Source of the DNA: Candidatus Uabimicrobium amorphum
GTDB taxonomy: Bacteria; Planctomycetota; Uabimicrobiia; Uabimicrobiales; Uabimicrobiaceae
Reading direction: 5' to 3'
Assembly: GCF_009002475.1 (NCBI RefSeq)
Contig: NZ_AP019860.1
Location: 3,348,001-3,412,000, forward strand
DNA length: 64,000 bases
A program made the position numbers and the translations under genes. The notes beneath the pieces are model-generated. The model saw nothing but the letters and a program-made list of their open reading frames with translations, did no database searches and was not told where the DNA came from. Of the stretch, positions 44,540-51,833 are shown in pieces (the stretch's first letter is position 1; every line of letters begins with the position of its first letter).

Positions 44540-45463
44540 ATGAAAAAGACTTTCTTACTTTGCCTAATTTTAACCACCTGTACATTTGCACAAAATCAGT
44601 GGAAACGCGCGCTTTTAAAACAAGGAACTGTTGTGCGAGACATTGCGATAAACAAAGACAATACTCTATTTTTCTCCAGCGATATCGGTGTTATCTCCTC
44701 AAAACAAAGCATCAGTTTAAGACTTCGTTACTATATACAAACCGTTGCCATAAACTCCAAACAACATCTCTTTGCCTTGACAGCCCACCACGGATTGTTC
44801 CGTTCTACAGATAAAGGCCATACCTGGACCATGGTCCTTATTGTGAATGCGCCGGGCACAAATAAATACAACATAACCATCACCGAGGAAGATCACATCT
44901 ATTTTACAGCAAATGGTACGGATTTACATCGGTCTTTCGACAACGGTGATACATGGGAAATTACCTATCTTTCGCAACAAATAAAAGGTATTACATCTAA
45001 TTCGCAAGACGAACTTTTCGGTTATGATACTGGTACTGGTTTATGGTCCAGTAAAGATAAAGGCCAAGATTGGAAACTTGTTGACTCCAAAACACCTACT
45101 TATAATTGCACGGCGATGGTGATCAATGACCAAGGTCATATATTTATGGGGAAATTCCATGGGGAAATTATACGCTCGGAAGACAATGGCCGTAGCTGGA
45201 AAGTGGTACACAACAACATTTATCGTGACATTAATTCTATGGCAATCGATTCTCAGGGAAATATGTACGCGGCGATTGAAAGAGGCGGGGTGATTCGTTC
45301 TACGGACGAAGGAAATACTTGGCAAGCTTTCAACTACGGGTTGACTAATACAGACGTTTACGATATTGCGATCAGTAGTAACAATAAGATTTACATTACC
45401 ACTGATGGCGGTGTATGGTTTATGGAGTTAGAGAACAAAGTTCAGAATACTTTTTCTAGATAA
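44540..45463 (+). CDS. secreted BNR-repeat beta-propeller protein
   Basis: A 307-residue exported protein with signal peptide MKKTFLLCLILTTCTFA and AAAGGAG before the ATG. It holds at least five BNR/sortilin-type Asp-box repeats: STDKGHTW, SFDNGDTW, SKDKGQDW, SEDNGRSW and STDEGNTW, spaced about 42 residues apart, each followed by a blade strand. This is a beta-propeller of the photosystem-stability-factor/sortilin type, usually a binding scaffold rather than an enzyme. No sialidase Arg triad or FRIP motif is seen. It stands alone, ending in front of a hairpin shared with the convergent coiled-coil gene. Confidence 0.85.
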   Translation: MKKTFLLCLILTTCTFAQNQWKRALLKQGTVVRDIAINKDNTLFFSSDIGVISSKQSISLRLRYYIQTVAINSKQHLFALTAHHGLFRSTDKGHTWTMVLIVNAPGTNKYNITITEEDHIYFTANGTDLHRSFDNGDTWEITYLSQQIKGITSNSQDELFGYDTGTGLWSSKDKGQDWKLVDSKTPTYNCTAMVINDQGHIFMGKFHGEIIRSEDNGRSWKVVHNNIYRDINSMAIDSQGNMYAAIERGGVIRSTDEGNTWQAFNYGLTNTDVYDIAISSNNKIYITTDGGVWFMELENKVQNTFSR

Positions 45464-45518
45464 ATTCCTAAACGTCTTTATTCAAAAACCATCGTGATCC
45501 CTAAAAATAATCGCAAAC

Positions 45519-45546
45519 TTACTCCAGGTAATTCTCCCTGGAGTAA
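45519..45546. terminator. putative bidirectional terminator hairpin
   Basis: TTACTCCAGG (45519-45528) pairs perfectly with CCTGGAGTAA (45537-45546) around an 8-nt loop. It lies between the 3' ends of convergent genes (45463 and 45581). The flanking T content is modest on both strands, so rho-independent function is likely but not certain. Confidence 0.6.
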
Positions 45547-45580
45547 AATATTCCTATACTTTTGGCTTTTCGCCAGGATT

Positions 45581-46495
45581 CTAGTACTTTTTCTTAATCT
45601 TTTTGGAGAATTTGGCTAAGATTTCTTGTAGGTCTTCTAGTTCTTTTTTCAATTTTTTCGACTCTTTTTGCAATTCTTTCTTTAGCTCTTTATCTTTTTC
45701 GTTATTGATCGCGGAGAACATTGCATCTGTCATACTCTTGAGATCGTTACGATACCCTTTACATCTTTTCAAGGCTAGTTTACGTGCTTTCTTAACCACC
45801 TTGTAATCTAAACCGAGTTTTTTCGCTTTTTTGGTTTTAAAATGCTCTTCAAATTTTTCGGAGTTGCGAATTTGAGCGCAAAGAGAATTCCACACATACT
45901 TTTCCTTCGCAGTATCATCGCGAAGCTTTTTTAAGGTATCTTGTGTTTGTTCATTGTAGAGTTTTGCATCAAATTGCACTTTTGCGGCGTTATTCCATCG
46001 TTTACGTATATCGCCAGAAATATTTATTTGGGTACTTCCATTTATATAGGTACTATAAAGTGTGGCCATATCCATACTTTTGTAGTCACGCGTTTGGTAC
46101 TTCCATGAATGTTCTTCATAAATACTTTCCGCAACTTCTCTACCGAGTTCCCAAAGTTCGTCATCTTTGATGATCTCTTCTATTTCAGGAATTTCCACTT
46201 CTATTTCATGGTAAGCCACAAGCGCGTCTAATGCTGGACCAAAACCTTTATCAAACTTAACATAGTCCTCTAACTCTTCCTTACCCTCTTCTAATCCGAG
46301 CTTTTCCAGTAATTTTTTTGCCTTTTTCTTTGGCATATCCTCTATAAACTCTTGGTAAGCTTTTTTGAAAGCTTTTCGTGCCTGTTTCTTTTCTTTTACC
46401 CAGTCTTTACGCATGTCACTTTTACCAACAGCATATAATGATGTACTGGCGATAAGAATGGTTACAAGTAGCGTAATAAAATTTGTTATTCTCAT
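45581..46495 (-). CDS. secreted Lys/Glu-rich coiled-coil protein
   Basis: A 304-residue protein with a signal peptide (FITLLVTILIASTSLYA) and a mature region dominated by charged helices. The C-terminus (about 245-304) is an almost continuous Lys/Glu/Leu coiled coil (KKELQKESKKLKKELEDL) ending KKIKKKY, and the N-terminal part (20-60) is similarly basic. A central segment (about 85-215) is more globular, with Trp and Tyr. I cannot name a family. It is probably periplasmic, with high positive charge at both ends. It is monocistronic and divergent from the peptidase at 46674. Confidence 0.75.
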   Translation of the reverse strand: MRITNFITLLVTILIASTSLYAVGKSDMRKDWVKEKKQARKAFKKAYQEFIEDMPKKKAKKLLEKLGLEEGKEELEDYVKFDKGFGPALDALVAYHEIEVEIPEIEEIIKDDELWELGREVAESIYEEHSWKYQTRDYKSMDMATLYSTYINGSTQINISGDIRKRWNNAAKVQFDAKLYNEQTQDTLKKLRDDTAKEKYVWNSLCAQIRNSEKFEEHFKTKKAKKLGLDYKVVKKARKLALKRCKGYRNDLKSMTDAMFSAINNEKDKELKKELQKESKKLKKELEDLQEILAKFSKKIKKKY

Positions 46496-46673
46496 GGTAA
46501 CCTCCTAAGTTATAATTGAGCAAAATAGTCATTTACTATAAAATATATGAAATATTTTGTTACCTTTATAATTTACAACATAGTCATGTGAAAATAAAGT
46601 TTATAAACGTCACTGATGCAATTATGTTCCCCAGGCCGCTATTTTAAAATTTTTTTCTAAAAAAGGAATCACC

Positions 46674-48188
46674 ATGTCAAAATATAACCAAGAGCAAATT
46701 CAAAAAACCGTTGATGAAATCTGTCATCAACAACATACATTGGCGCAAAAATCGATGAAAACTTTCTGGGACATGTACTGTCTCGGACAGCCAGGAGATC
46801 TTGCCAGTTTAGAAAAAGAGTCGGCGAAAATTGCCTTTGAGGAACAATATTTTGACGTGATACAAACGGAATACCACAACCCACAAATCAACGATGCGCT
46901 ATTCCGTAAGAAAATAGAGCGCTTACATACGATGTTTTGCTACGAAAGAGTCAAAAGGCATCCAGAGATCATTGAAATAGGCGAAAAACTGCAAAAAATT
47001 TATGGATCTTTTACCCCTAATTACAAAGGCAAAGATCTTAGCTCACTTGAAATAAGAGAGATTCTGCACTTTGACAGCGATCGTCAAAAACGCGAAGATG
47101 TTTACAGAAATCGCTTAGAAATTACCGACGTATGCAATGAAGAACTCAGCAACTATTACAAAATTTTAGCGGAAGTCGCCGCAGAAAAAGACGTAGATTT
47201 TTTGAATTTAGCTCTGAAAACATCTTCTATCTCACAAGACGAGCTTGAAAGAGAAATGAGTCATTTTATTCGCGATATAGATAACTATCGCCAAGAATGC
47301 ATTACATGGTTGCAAGAATATGCGGAAGAAAATAAGCTTTTTAGCGGTGAGATAGCTCCTTGGGACACAAAGTATCTCGAATTCCACATGGAAAACAAAT
47401 TCAAAAAGATGCTCCCTTTAGACAAACCTCTTGAGATTATGCATGACATTTGGAAAAAAATGGGTATCGACACGCAAAACCTTGACGTCGAAATCGACGT
47501 CGAAAAGCGTCCACATAAATCTCCGAGTTTTGCCTTTTGTGTTGCGCCTGACATTCCCAACGACGTACGTATCTGTGTTCTTCCCGATGACACAATACGC
47601 TCGCAGAAAACTCTGTTACATGAATACGGACATGCCTTATTTTATAAACTCACCGACCAGAAAGATAAATTCTTCCAAGATCCGAATATCGTCGTCACAG
47701 AAGCCAGCGCCATCTTCTCCGAACAAACGGTACACGATGTTGATTGGGCAAGCGAGTACATAAAAGATAAGAGTTTACTGAGTGAGTACGAAAAATTCGG
47801 TAAATATTCTTTCATAAGCTGGATCTACCGCATGCCACAAACGTACTTTTTTGAGAAACAATGCCTAGAACAAAAGGGACAAAACATCCAAGAAATTCGC
47901 AAGCACATAAATCGCGAATATAGTTTCCTAAAAGCAGATTTTCCATTTACCGGACACGACGCAGAATACATTCTATTCTACAATCAGCCCTTTTACGTTT
48001 CGTCTTACTTTTTGGCAGGGATGTTGGTCAATACAGTTTCCTCTAAACTCAAAAAAGAGCATTCAAGCATCATGACCCCACACACGGGAAAAATGTGGCG
48101 TGAAATTTGGCAACATGGAGGATTGTATTCCGCAGATGAAGTACTGAAAAAATTCTTACACACCGATCGCTTACAACCGTACGTGTAA
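46674..48188 (+). CDS. M3-like zinc metallopeptidase
   Basis: A 504-residue cytoplasmic peptidase of the thimet/oligoendopeptidase-like clan. The zinc site is HEYGH in LLHEYGHALFYKL (His about 316 and 320), with the downstream third ligand likely in VTEASAIFSEQTV (Glu about 342). The helical N-terminal half and the C-terminal helices closing an internal cavity (FYNQPFYVSSYFLAGMLVN) fit M3 or M2-like oligopeptidases. Without alignment, M3 versus M2 or a related family cannot be separated, but a zincin fold is secure. It would degrade short peptides. ATG 46674 follows AAAAAAGGAATCACC. Confidence 0.82.
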   Translation: MSKYNQEQIQKTVDEICHQQHTLAQKSMKTFWDMYCLGQPGDLASLEKESAKIAFEEQYFDVIQTEYHNPQINDALFRKKIERLHTMFCYERVKRHPEIIEIGEKLQKIYGSFTPNYKGKDLSSLEIREILHFDSDRQKREDVYRNRLEITDVCNEELSNYYKILAEVAAEKDVDFLNLALKTSSISQDELEREMSHFIRDIDNYRQECITWLQEYAEENKLFSGEIAPWDTKYLEFHMENKFKKMLPLDKPLEIMHDIWKKMGIDTQNLDVEIDVEKRPHKSPSFAFCVAPDIPNDVRICVLPDDTIRSQKTLLHEYGHALFYKLTDQKDKFFQDPNIVVTEASAIFSEQTVHDVDWASEYIKDKSLLSEYEKFGKYSFISWIYRMPQTYFFEKQCLEQKGQNIQEIRKHINREYSFLKADFPFTGHDAEYILFYNQPFYVSSYFLAGMLVNTVSSKLKKEHSSIMTPHTGKMWREIWQHGGLYSADEVLKKFLHTDRLQPYV

Positions 48189-48196
48189 TCGAGCCC

Positions 48197-48231
48197 TCAA
48201 ATCAGTGACATCTTTTCCTACACGTATTTAC
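48197..48231. repeat. diverged partial copy of the 39699-39763 repeat
   Basis: TCAAATCAGTGACATCTTTT followed by CCTACACGTATTTAC matches the reverse complement of one arm plus loop of the 39699-39763 element with several substitutions. The second arm is not present. It lies directly after the peptidase stop. Confidence 0.55.
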
Positions 48232-48251
48232 TAAGCTCCGCCTTGGTTACA

Positions 48252-48270
48252 ATCGGGGCTCCGCCCCGAT
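48252..48270. repeat. small GC-rich palindrome
   Basis: ATCGGGGC and GCCCCGAT flank TCC, an 8-bp hairpin inside an otherwise AT-rich spacer, and the surrounding AAGCTCCGCCTTGG / GAGCTTGG words add partial symmetry. It may be a transcription end or a remnant of a dispersed element. It sits between the peptidase (+) and the convergent small gene (-). Confidence 0.55.
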
Positions 48271-48322
48271 GAAACTAGAGCTTGGCTAGTTTGAATACGT
48301 TATAAATTTGTTAAATTATTTG

Positions 48323-48619
48323 TTATTCACTTTTCTTGAGTGTTCTTGGTGCAACCCATATAAAGTGATATTCGAATTGTGGGTTTATACCCCAACTACG
48401 TAAGCTCCAAGGTATAACAGGTATTTCTTTGTGAAGTGTATTAAATTTGAATATTAGTATTTCTTTTATGGAAAATTCTATTGAATTTAAAGTCAAATCC
48501 GGCCGAAGTGAACTCTTGTTTAGAAAATCTACACAGTCGCTTTTAGCATCGCAATAAACACCTACAATGAATAGCAATGCGATTGTTGAGGTAATAATTG
48601 TTAGGTAGAATATTTTCAT
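48323..48619 (-). CDS. small membrane-anchored protein
   Basis: A 98-residue protein with an N-terminal signal or anchor helix (IFYLTIITSTIALLFIVGVY) and a short soluble part. No family recognised. The frame opens nine codons earlier, but the ATG at 48619 overlaps the stop of the upstream gene as TGATG, a common coupling arrangement. Composition and the tight overlap argue for a real gene. It is similar in plan (anchor plus about 75-residue beta-rich domain) to its upstream neighbour. Confidence 0.55.
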   Translation of the reverse strand: MKIFYLTIITSTIALLFIVGVYCDAKSDCVDFLNKSSLRPDLTLNSIEFSIKEILIFKFNTLHKEIPVIPWSLRSWGINPQFEYHFIWVAPRTLKKSE

Positions 48620-49017
48620 CAATAGTTTCCCCCTCTTTCCTTGCAACGAGCTTTGTATGCTTCGATTTTAGAATTTAGCAAATCTAAATCTTCGGCGGGG
48701 ACGAATTTGTTTTTAATTTTGAAATAATACTTTATTTCGCCCCATAAGTTCCAAGACATTACTCTATTTTTGCTGGTTTGGGCTAATTTTCCTTCGTAGA
48801 ATCTATTCCCTTTACAATTGAAGACAAAAGTAACACCGTGACTTACAGAAAACTTAACGTTTCTATAACTAAAATCGTAGATTGTTACTTCTACAGGCTT
48901 ACTTTCTAAAGGAGAAAAAACGTTAGCTATGTTAGCTTTAGCCATTAAAAATAGAACATGTAAGCAAATATACAATGTCACTGTTATCGTAAATGTGTAG
49001 AACGCAATCTTTTTCAC
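48619..49017 (-). CDS. small membrane-anchored protein
   Basis: A 132-residue protein with an N-terminal hydrophobic helix (FYTFTITVTLYICLHVLFLM) and a beta-rich middle (VEVTIYDFSYRNVKFSVSHGVTFVFNCKGNRFY), then a charged helical end (NSKIEAYKARCKERGGNY). No family recognised. It is coupled to the following small gene by a one-base overlap. The 158-bp spacer upstream shows nothing else. Confidence 0.58.
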   Translation of the reverse strand: MKKIAFYTFTITVTLYICLHVLFLMAKANIANVFSPLESKPVEVTIYDFSYRNVKFSVSHGVTFVFNCKGNRFYEGKLAQTSKNRVMSWNLWGEIKYYFKIKNKFVPAEDLDLLNSKIEAYKARCKERGGNY

Positions 49018-49175
49018 TATTACGACCTCTTACGTTTGTCTTGAGTATCCTCTGAACCTTCCCCAACAACACACAACTTGTTTTTCGAACTTGAGCACAG
49101 GGTTGTTTTTTTCGAGAGTACCCTAAATAAAAAACCGACCTTAACAGCGATGGCAACGCAAACAATCAAAAGTTC

Positions 49176-49715
49176 CTAAGAAATCAAATGCAAGAACTCG
49201 GAGCGTGTTTGTGGTTGGTTGCGGAAATTTCCTAGCATGCACGATGTTTTCATCAACGAATTTTGTTTTTCCACTCCGCGCATCATCATACATAAATGTT
49301 TTGATTCAACAACAACCCCTACCCCCAAGGGCTGAAGAATTTCCATCATCGCATTGGCGATTTGCCGTGTTAGATTTTCTTGGATTTGTAGTCTACGCGC
49401 AAACATGTCAACTATACGCGCAATTTTCGACAGACCGATCACTTTGCCGTTGGGTAAGTACCCCACATGGCATGTGCCGATAAAGGGCAACAAATGATGC
49501 TCGCATAAAGAATATAGTTCGATATTTTTTACCACTACCATATCGTTGGCATCACTTGTAAAAATAGCGTCATTGGTAATTTCATATATATCTTGCTCAT
49601 AGCCTTGAGTTAAAAAACGAAATGCTTTTGCGGCGCGTTGTGGAGTCTTCACCAAACCTTCGCGTTCCGGATCTTCTCCTATCTGTTCGATCAAATCTGT
49701 AAATATCTTTTCCAC
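49176..49715 (-). CDS. folE: GTP cyclohydrolase I
   Basis: A 179-residue FolE converting GTP to 7,8-dihydroneopterin triphosphate, the entry to folate and queuosine. Zinc ligands are visible in [12 protein letters not shown] (Cys and His) and in the later [10 protein letters not shown] (Cys). Also present are [15 protein letters not shown], the [24 protein letters not shown] segment, and the C-terminal helix. The frame runs to an ATG at 49751, but that lacks a Shine-Dalgarno. GTG at 49715 overlaps the queD stop as TAGTG, follows AGGA, and gives [20 protein letters not shown], the standard N-terminus. It is preceded by queD, so dihydroneopterin triphosphate passes to QueD. Confidence 0.95.
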   Translation of the reverse strand: MEKIFTDLIEQIGEDPEREGLVKTPQRAAKAFRFLTQGYEQDIYEITNDAIFTSDANDMVVVKNIELYSLCEHHLLPFIGTCHVGYLPNGKVIGLSKIARIVDMFARRLQIQENLTRQIANAMMEILQPLGVGVVVESKHLCMMMRGVEKQNSLMKTSCMLGNFRNQPQTRSEFLHLIS

Positions 49716-50068
49716 TATTTTTTTCCTGTGTAAACGCAGCCGCTGGTACATGTTTCATTGACCATTATTTTTGACAAGCCAGGAAGATCTAGTCGATCCC
49801 AAATCCACATCGCAATCACTTCGCTTGTCGGATTTTCCAAACCTTCGATATCATTTAGGTAATAATGATCTAAACGATCATAAAGTGGCTTAAATGCGGC
49901 CTTAATATCCGCAAAATCCATAATCCATCCTGTGGTGCTATCTACTTCGCCTGACACATAAATAGTTACTTTAAATGAATGACCATGTAAACGTCCACAT
50001 TTATGCCCTTCGGGGACATTGGGTAGACGATGTGCGGCTTCAAAGGTAAACTCTTTGTATATTTCCAT
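49715..50068 (-). CDS. queD: 6-carboxytetrahydropterin synthase (QueD/PTPS family)
   Basis: A 117-residue enzyme converting dihydroneopterin triphosphate to 6-carboxytetrahydropterin on the preQ0/queuosine route. It shows the zinc His in EAAHRLPN (residue 13), the catalytic Cys and zinc His pair in [28 protein letters not shown] and the closing [10 protein letters not shown]. Length is typical. It overlaps folE by one base and lies about 100 nt downstream of a strong intrinsic terminator preceded by a structured leader, which may control the pair. Confidence 0.94.
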   Translation of the reverse strand: MEIYKEFTFEAAHRLPNVPEGHKCGRLHGHSFKVTIYVSGEVDSTTGWIMDFADIKAAFKPLYDRLDHYYLNDIEGLENPTSEVIAMWIWDRLDLPGLSKIMVNETCTSGCVYTGKK

Positions 50069-50169
50069 GATGTCCCTTATCTATATCTAAAATTTATTAT
50101 GTACTTTGTAAATTTTTATTGTGATATAGTCCAGAGAAAAATCGAGAAAATTAGGTACGCAAAAAAAAA

Positions 50170-50213
50170 GACGTGTTATCAATCAACTTTTGTAAGTTGA
50201 TTGATGACACGTC
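50170..50213 (-). terminator. intrinsic terminator in the queD-folE leader
   Basis: On the minus strand a 20-bp stem (one mismatch) with a 4-nt loop is followed directly by nine T residues (50161-50169). Arms are 50170-50189 and 50194-50213. It ends about 93 nt before the queD ATG and 400 nt after the preceding gene, so it could end an independent RNA or attenuate queD-folE. Confidence 0.88.
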
Positions 50214-50400
50214 CTATAAAACCTGTATCATAAGCATGAGCAAAAATTTGTAGCGCTTTTATTTTCGCTTTATGTCGTAATATAAATGGAGTGAAACTTT
50301 TGCCCATGCTTCACAGGCACTCTGACTCTACTACAAAATTGTAGTAGATTTCCCCTATGCCCTAATCAATTTTTATTCTAATCTTTGTAGAAATGGAAGA
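50214..50400 (-). ncRNA. candidate structured RNA or leader upstream of queD-folE
   Basis: Read on the minus strand, this segment contains, in order: a perfect 9-bp hairpin CTACTACAA-TT-TTGTAGTAG (around 50325-50345); a long-range pair AAGCATGGGCAAAA with TTTTGCTCATGCTT (13 of 14 positions), extended outward by CCTGT/ACAGG; and inside it AGCG...CGCT. It ends at the terminator 50170-50213. The nested pairing over about 190 nt without an ORF suggests a functional RNA. It does not match preQ1, TPP, SAM, cobalamin, tmRNA, RNase P or SRP motifs that I can recall. Confidence 0.45.
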
Positions 50401-50610
50401 ATTGATTAACCAAGTGAAATAAACTCTAAACTCTGCCTTATTACTTATGCGAATACCATGCCAAAAGCACATCAAAAAAAATTTTTTTTTACTAATCTTT
50501 ATTTTTAAAGGGTAATAGAGCTTTTTTTTTATAATAGCTTACAAAATAAGACATTTTGGGCACACAAAACGATGTTACATTTTGTAACGATATGTGGACA
50601 ACTGTAATAT

Positions 50611-51090
50611 TTATTCCACCACTCTTTCGCGATGCATGCGAATCACTTCGACATTTTTCTCCAAGAATTCCTGCTTCCAATAGTAATGATCTAACAATGA
50701 CAAGTCCTCCTTGCCGCGCATCAAAGAAGCGATATACAAAGCCTCTACGCTTGCCAAACCAGTATCGGGGTCATCATAGAAGTTACTTTTTCTTGGGTAA
50801 GCGGTCACAAACCCACAAATGGATCTACGTGGTAAACTATTTATTTTCTCACTTGTAAAAATTCTGTCAGCCCATCGCCAAGACGCATCAACTAGAAGCA
50901 ACGGCTTGTCCTTGTCATTGACAGACAAAGGCTCTCCATCAACATGCAATAACACGTAACCTTCATAATCATAGTTATCGATAAAATTTGCATTGATAAA
51001 GCGTAAATCTTCGCGGTATTTTAGTGGATATATCGTACATTTTTTTTTCGATTCTTTTTCATGACGAATAATCGTATCTAATTTGTGCAT
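50611..51090 (-). CDS. Tsr3/DTW superfamily aminocarboxypropyltransferase-like protein
   Basis: A 159-residue protein. The core LLLVDASWRWADRIF (D-x-S-W), then SLPRRSICGFVTAYPRKSNF and TGLASVEALYIAS, follows the order and spacing of Tsr3 (rRNA) and DTW-domain (tRNA) acp transferases: D-[ST]-x-W, an LPRRS-like strand, then a G-L-[AS]-x-x-E-A helix. These SAM-dependent enzymes add a 3-amino-3-carboxypropyl group to RNA uridines. Identity is moderate, so assignment is to the superfamily only. Its ATG at 51090 lies within the last codons of kdsB (13-nt overlap), so they are cotranscribed. Confidence 0.6.
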   Translation of the reverse strand: MHKLDTIIRHEKESKKKCTIYPLKYREDLRFINANFIDNYDYEGYVLLHVDGEPLSVNDKDKPLLLVDASWRWADRIFTSEKINSLPRRSICGFVTAYPRKSNFYDDPDTGLASVEALYIASLMRGKEDLSLLDHYYWKQEFLEKNVEVIRMHRERVVE

Positions 51091-51821
51091 TTTTGCTGGA
51101 ATCTTTCTACAAAGTTTTGATAATCTTCTTTTGTATCTATGCCTCTCGTACTTTCCGTTGTTTCCCCAACGATAATCTTAAAATTATTTTCTAAAGCACG
51201 CAATTGTTCTAGTTTTTCCAATCTTTCGAGAAACGATGGTCGCAAAGAACTATACACTTTTAGAAAATTTTTCCGATAGGCGTATATACCCACATGCCCC
51301 AAGTAGATGTCTTCCCGAACCGTTGTTTCCTGATCACGCATAAAAGGAATGGGGGCACGCGAAAAGTACAAAGCGAATTTTTTCGTATCACGTACCACTT
51401 TAACAAGATTAGGGTCTTGTGCTTTCGCTGGAGAGATGGGATAAGCTAGGGTGGCAATATCTGCCTGAGGATTTTCCAAAAGTAAAGAAACAACAGCGTC
51501 AATTGCCTGTGGAGATATTTCCGGTTCATCTCCCTGAACGTTTACAAAAATATCCGCAGATTCGTTTTGTGCCACTTCGGCAATACGGTCGGTACCACTC
51601 TGGTGCAATTCACTGGTTAACTGAACTTCTCCCGAAAAAGACTGTACCGCTTCTACTATTTTTTCTGAATCGGTAGCGACAATTACCTTATCTATTTTCT
51701 GCGCTTGAATAGCTTGTTCGTAAACATGTTGTACTAAAAATTTACCGGTCTCTTTTAGTAAAGCTTTTTCCGGCAGTCTTGTCGACGCAAGACGCGCAGG
51801 TATCACAACAGATGCTTTAAT
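51078..51821 (-). CDS. kdsB: 3-deoxy-manno-octulosonate cytidylyltransferase
   Basis: A 247-residue KdsB forming CMP-Kdo from CTP and Kdo for lipopolysaccharide core synthesis. Motifs: VVIPARLASTRLPEKALL (N-terminal CTP loop), KVIVATDSEKIVEAV, LTSELHQSGTDRIAEVA, VNVQGDEPEI, YFSRAPIPFMRD, LGHVGIYAYRKNFL, LEQLRALENNFKI, ESTRGIDTKEDYQNF. The open frame begins with a TTG at 51842 that lacks a ribosome site. A perfect AGGAG (51829-51833) sits 7 nt before an ATT at 51821, which yields M-K-A-S-V-V-I-P-A-R, the normal KdsB N-terminus. I therefore choose a non-canonical AUU start. Confidence 0.93.
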   Translation of the reverse strand: MKASVVIPARLASTRLPEKALLKETGKFLVQHVYEQAIQAQKIDKVIVATDSEKIVEAVQSFSGEVQLTSELHQSGTDRIAEVAQNESADIFVNVQGDEPEISPQAIDAVVSLLLENPQADIATLAYPISPAKAQDPNLVKVVRDTKKFALYFSRAPIPFMRDQETTVREDIYLGHVGIYAYRKNFLKVYSSLRPSFLERLEKLEQLRALENNFKIIVGETTESTRGIDTKEDYQNFVERFQQKCTN

Positions 51822-51828
51822 TTTTGAT

Positions 51829-51833
51829 CTCCT
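51829..51833 (-). promoter_or_regulatory. Shine-Dalgarno that places the kdsB start at an ATT codon
   Basis: AGGAG on the minus strand overlaps the TAA stop region of the upstream gene and is spaced 7 nt from ATT at 51821-51819. No ATG, GTG or TTG lies in the useful range of 5-10 nt. Confidence 0.75.

Larger units (their letters stand above)
50069..50610. other. 542-bp intergenic region with structured RNA candidate
   Basis: There is no coding sequence. The region between the Tsr3/DTW-like gene and queD, both on the minus strand, holds a strong terminator (50170-50213) and, on its upstream side for minus transcription, several nested inverted repeats (about 50214-50400), listed separately. 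The outermost 50410-50570 is AT-rich, with long A and T runs but no clear signal. Confidence 0.6.

Noticed and set aside
44296..44814. Plus-strand 172-residue ORF overlapping the BNR gene start
   Set aside because: It runs out of frame through the promoter region and signal peptide of the BNR gene; the BNR frame has a clear AAAGGAG and signal peptide.
50214..50400. preQ1, TPP, SAM or cobalamin riboswitch
   Set aside because: None of the conserved boxes of those classes is visible; the region is kept only as an unclassified structured RNA.
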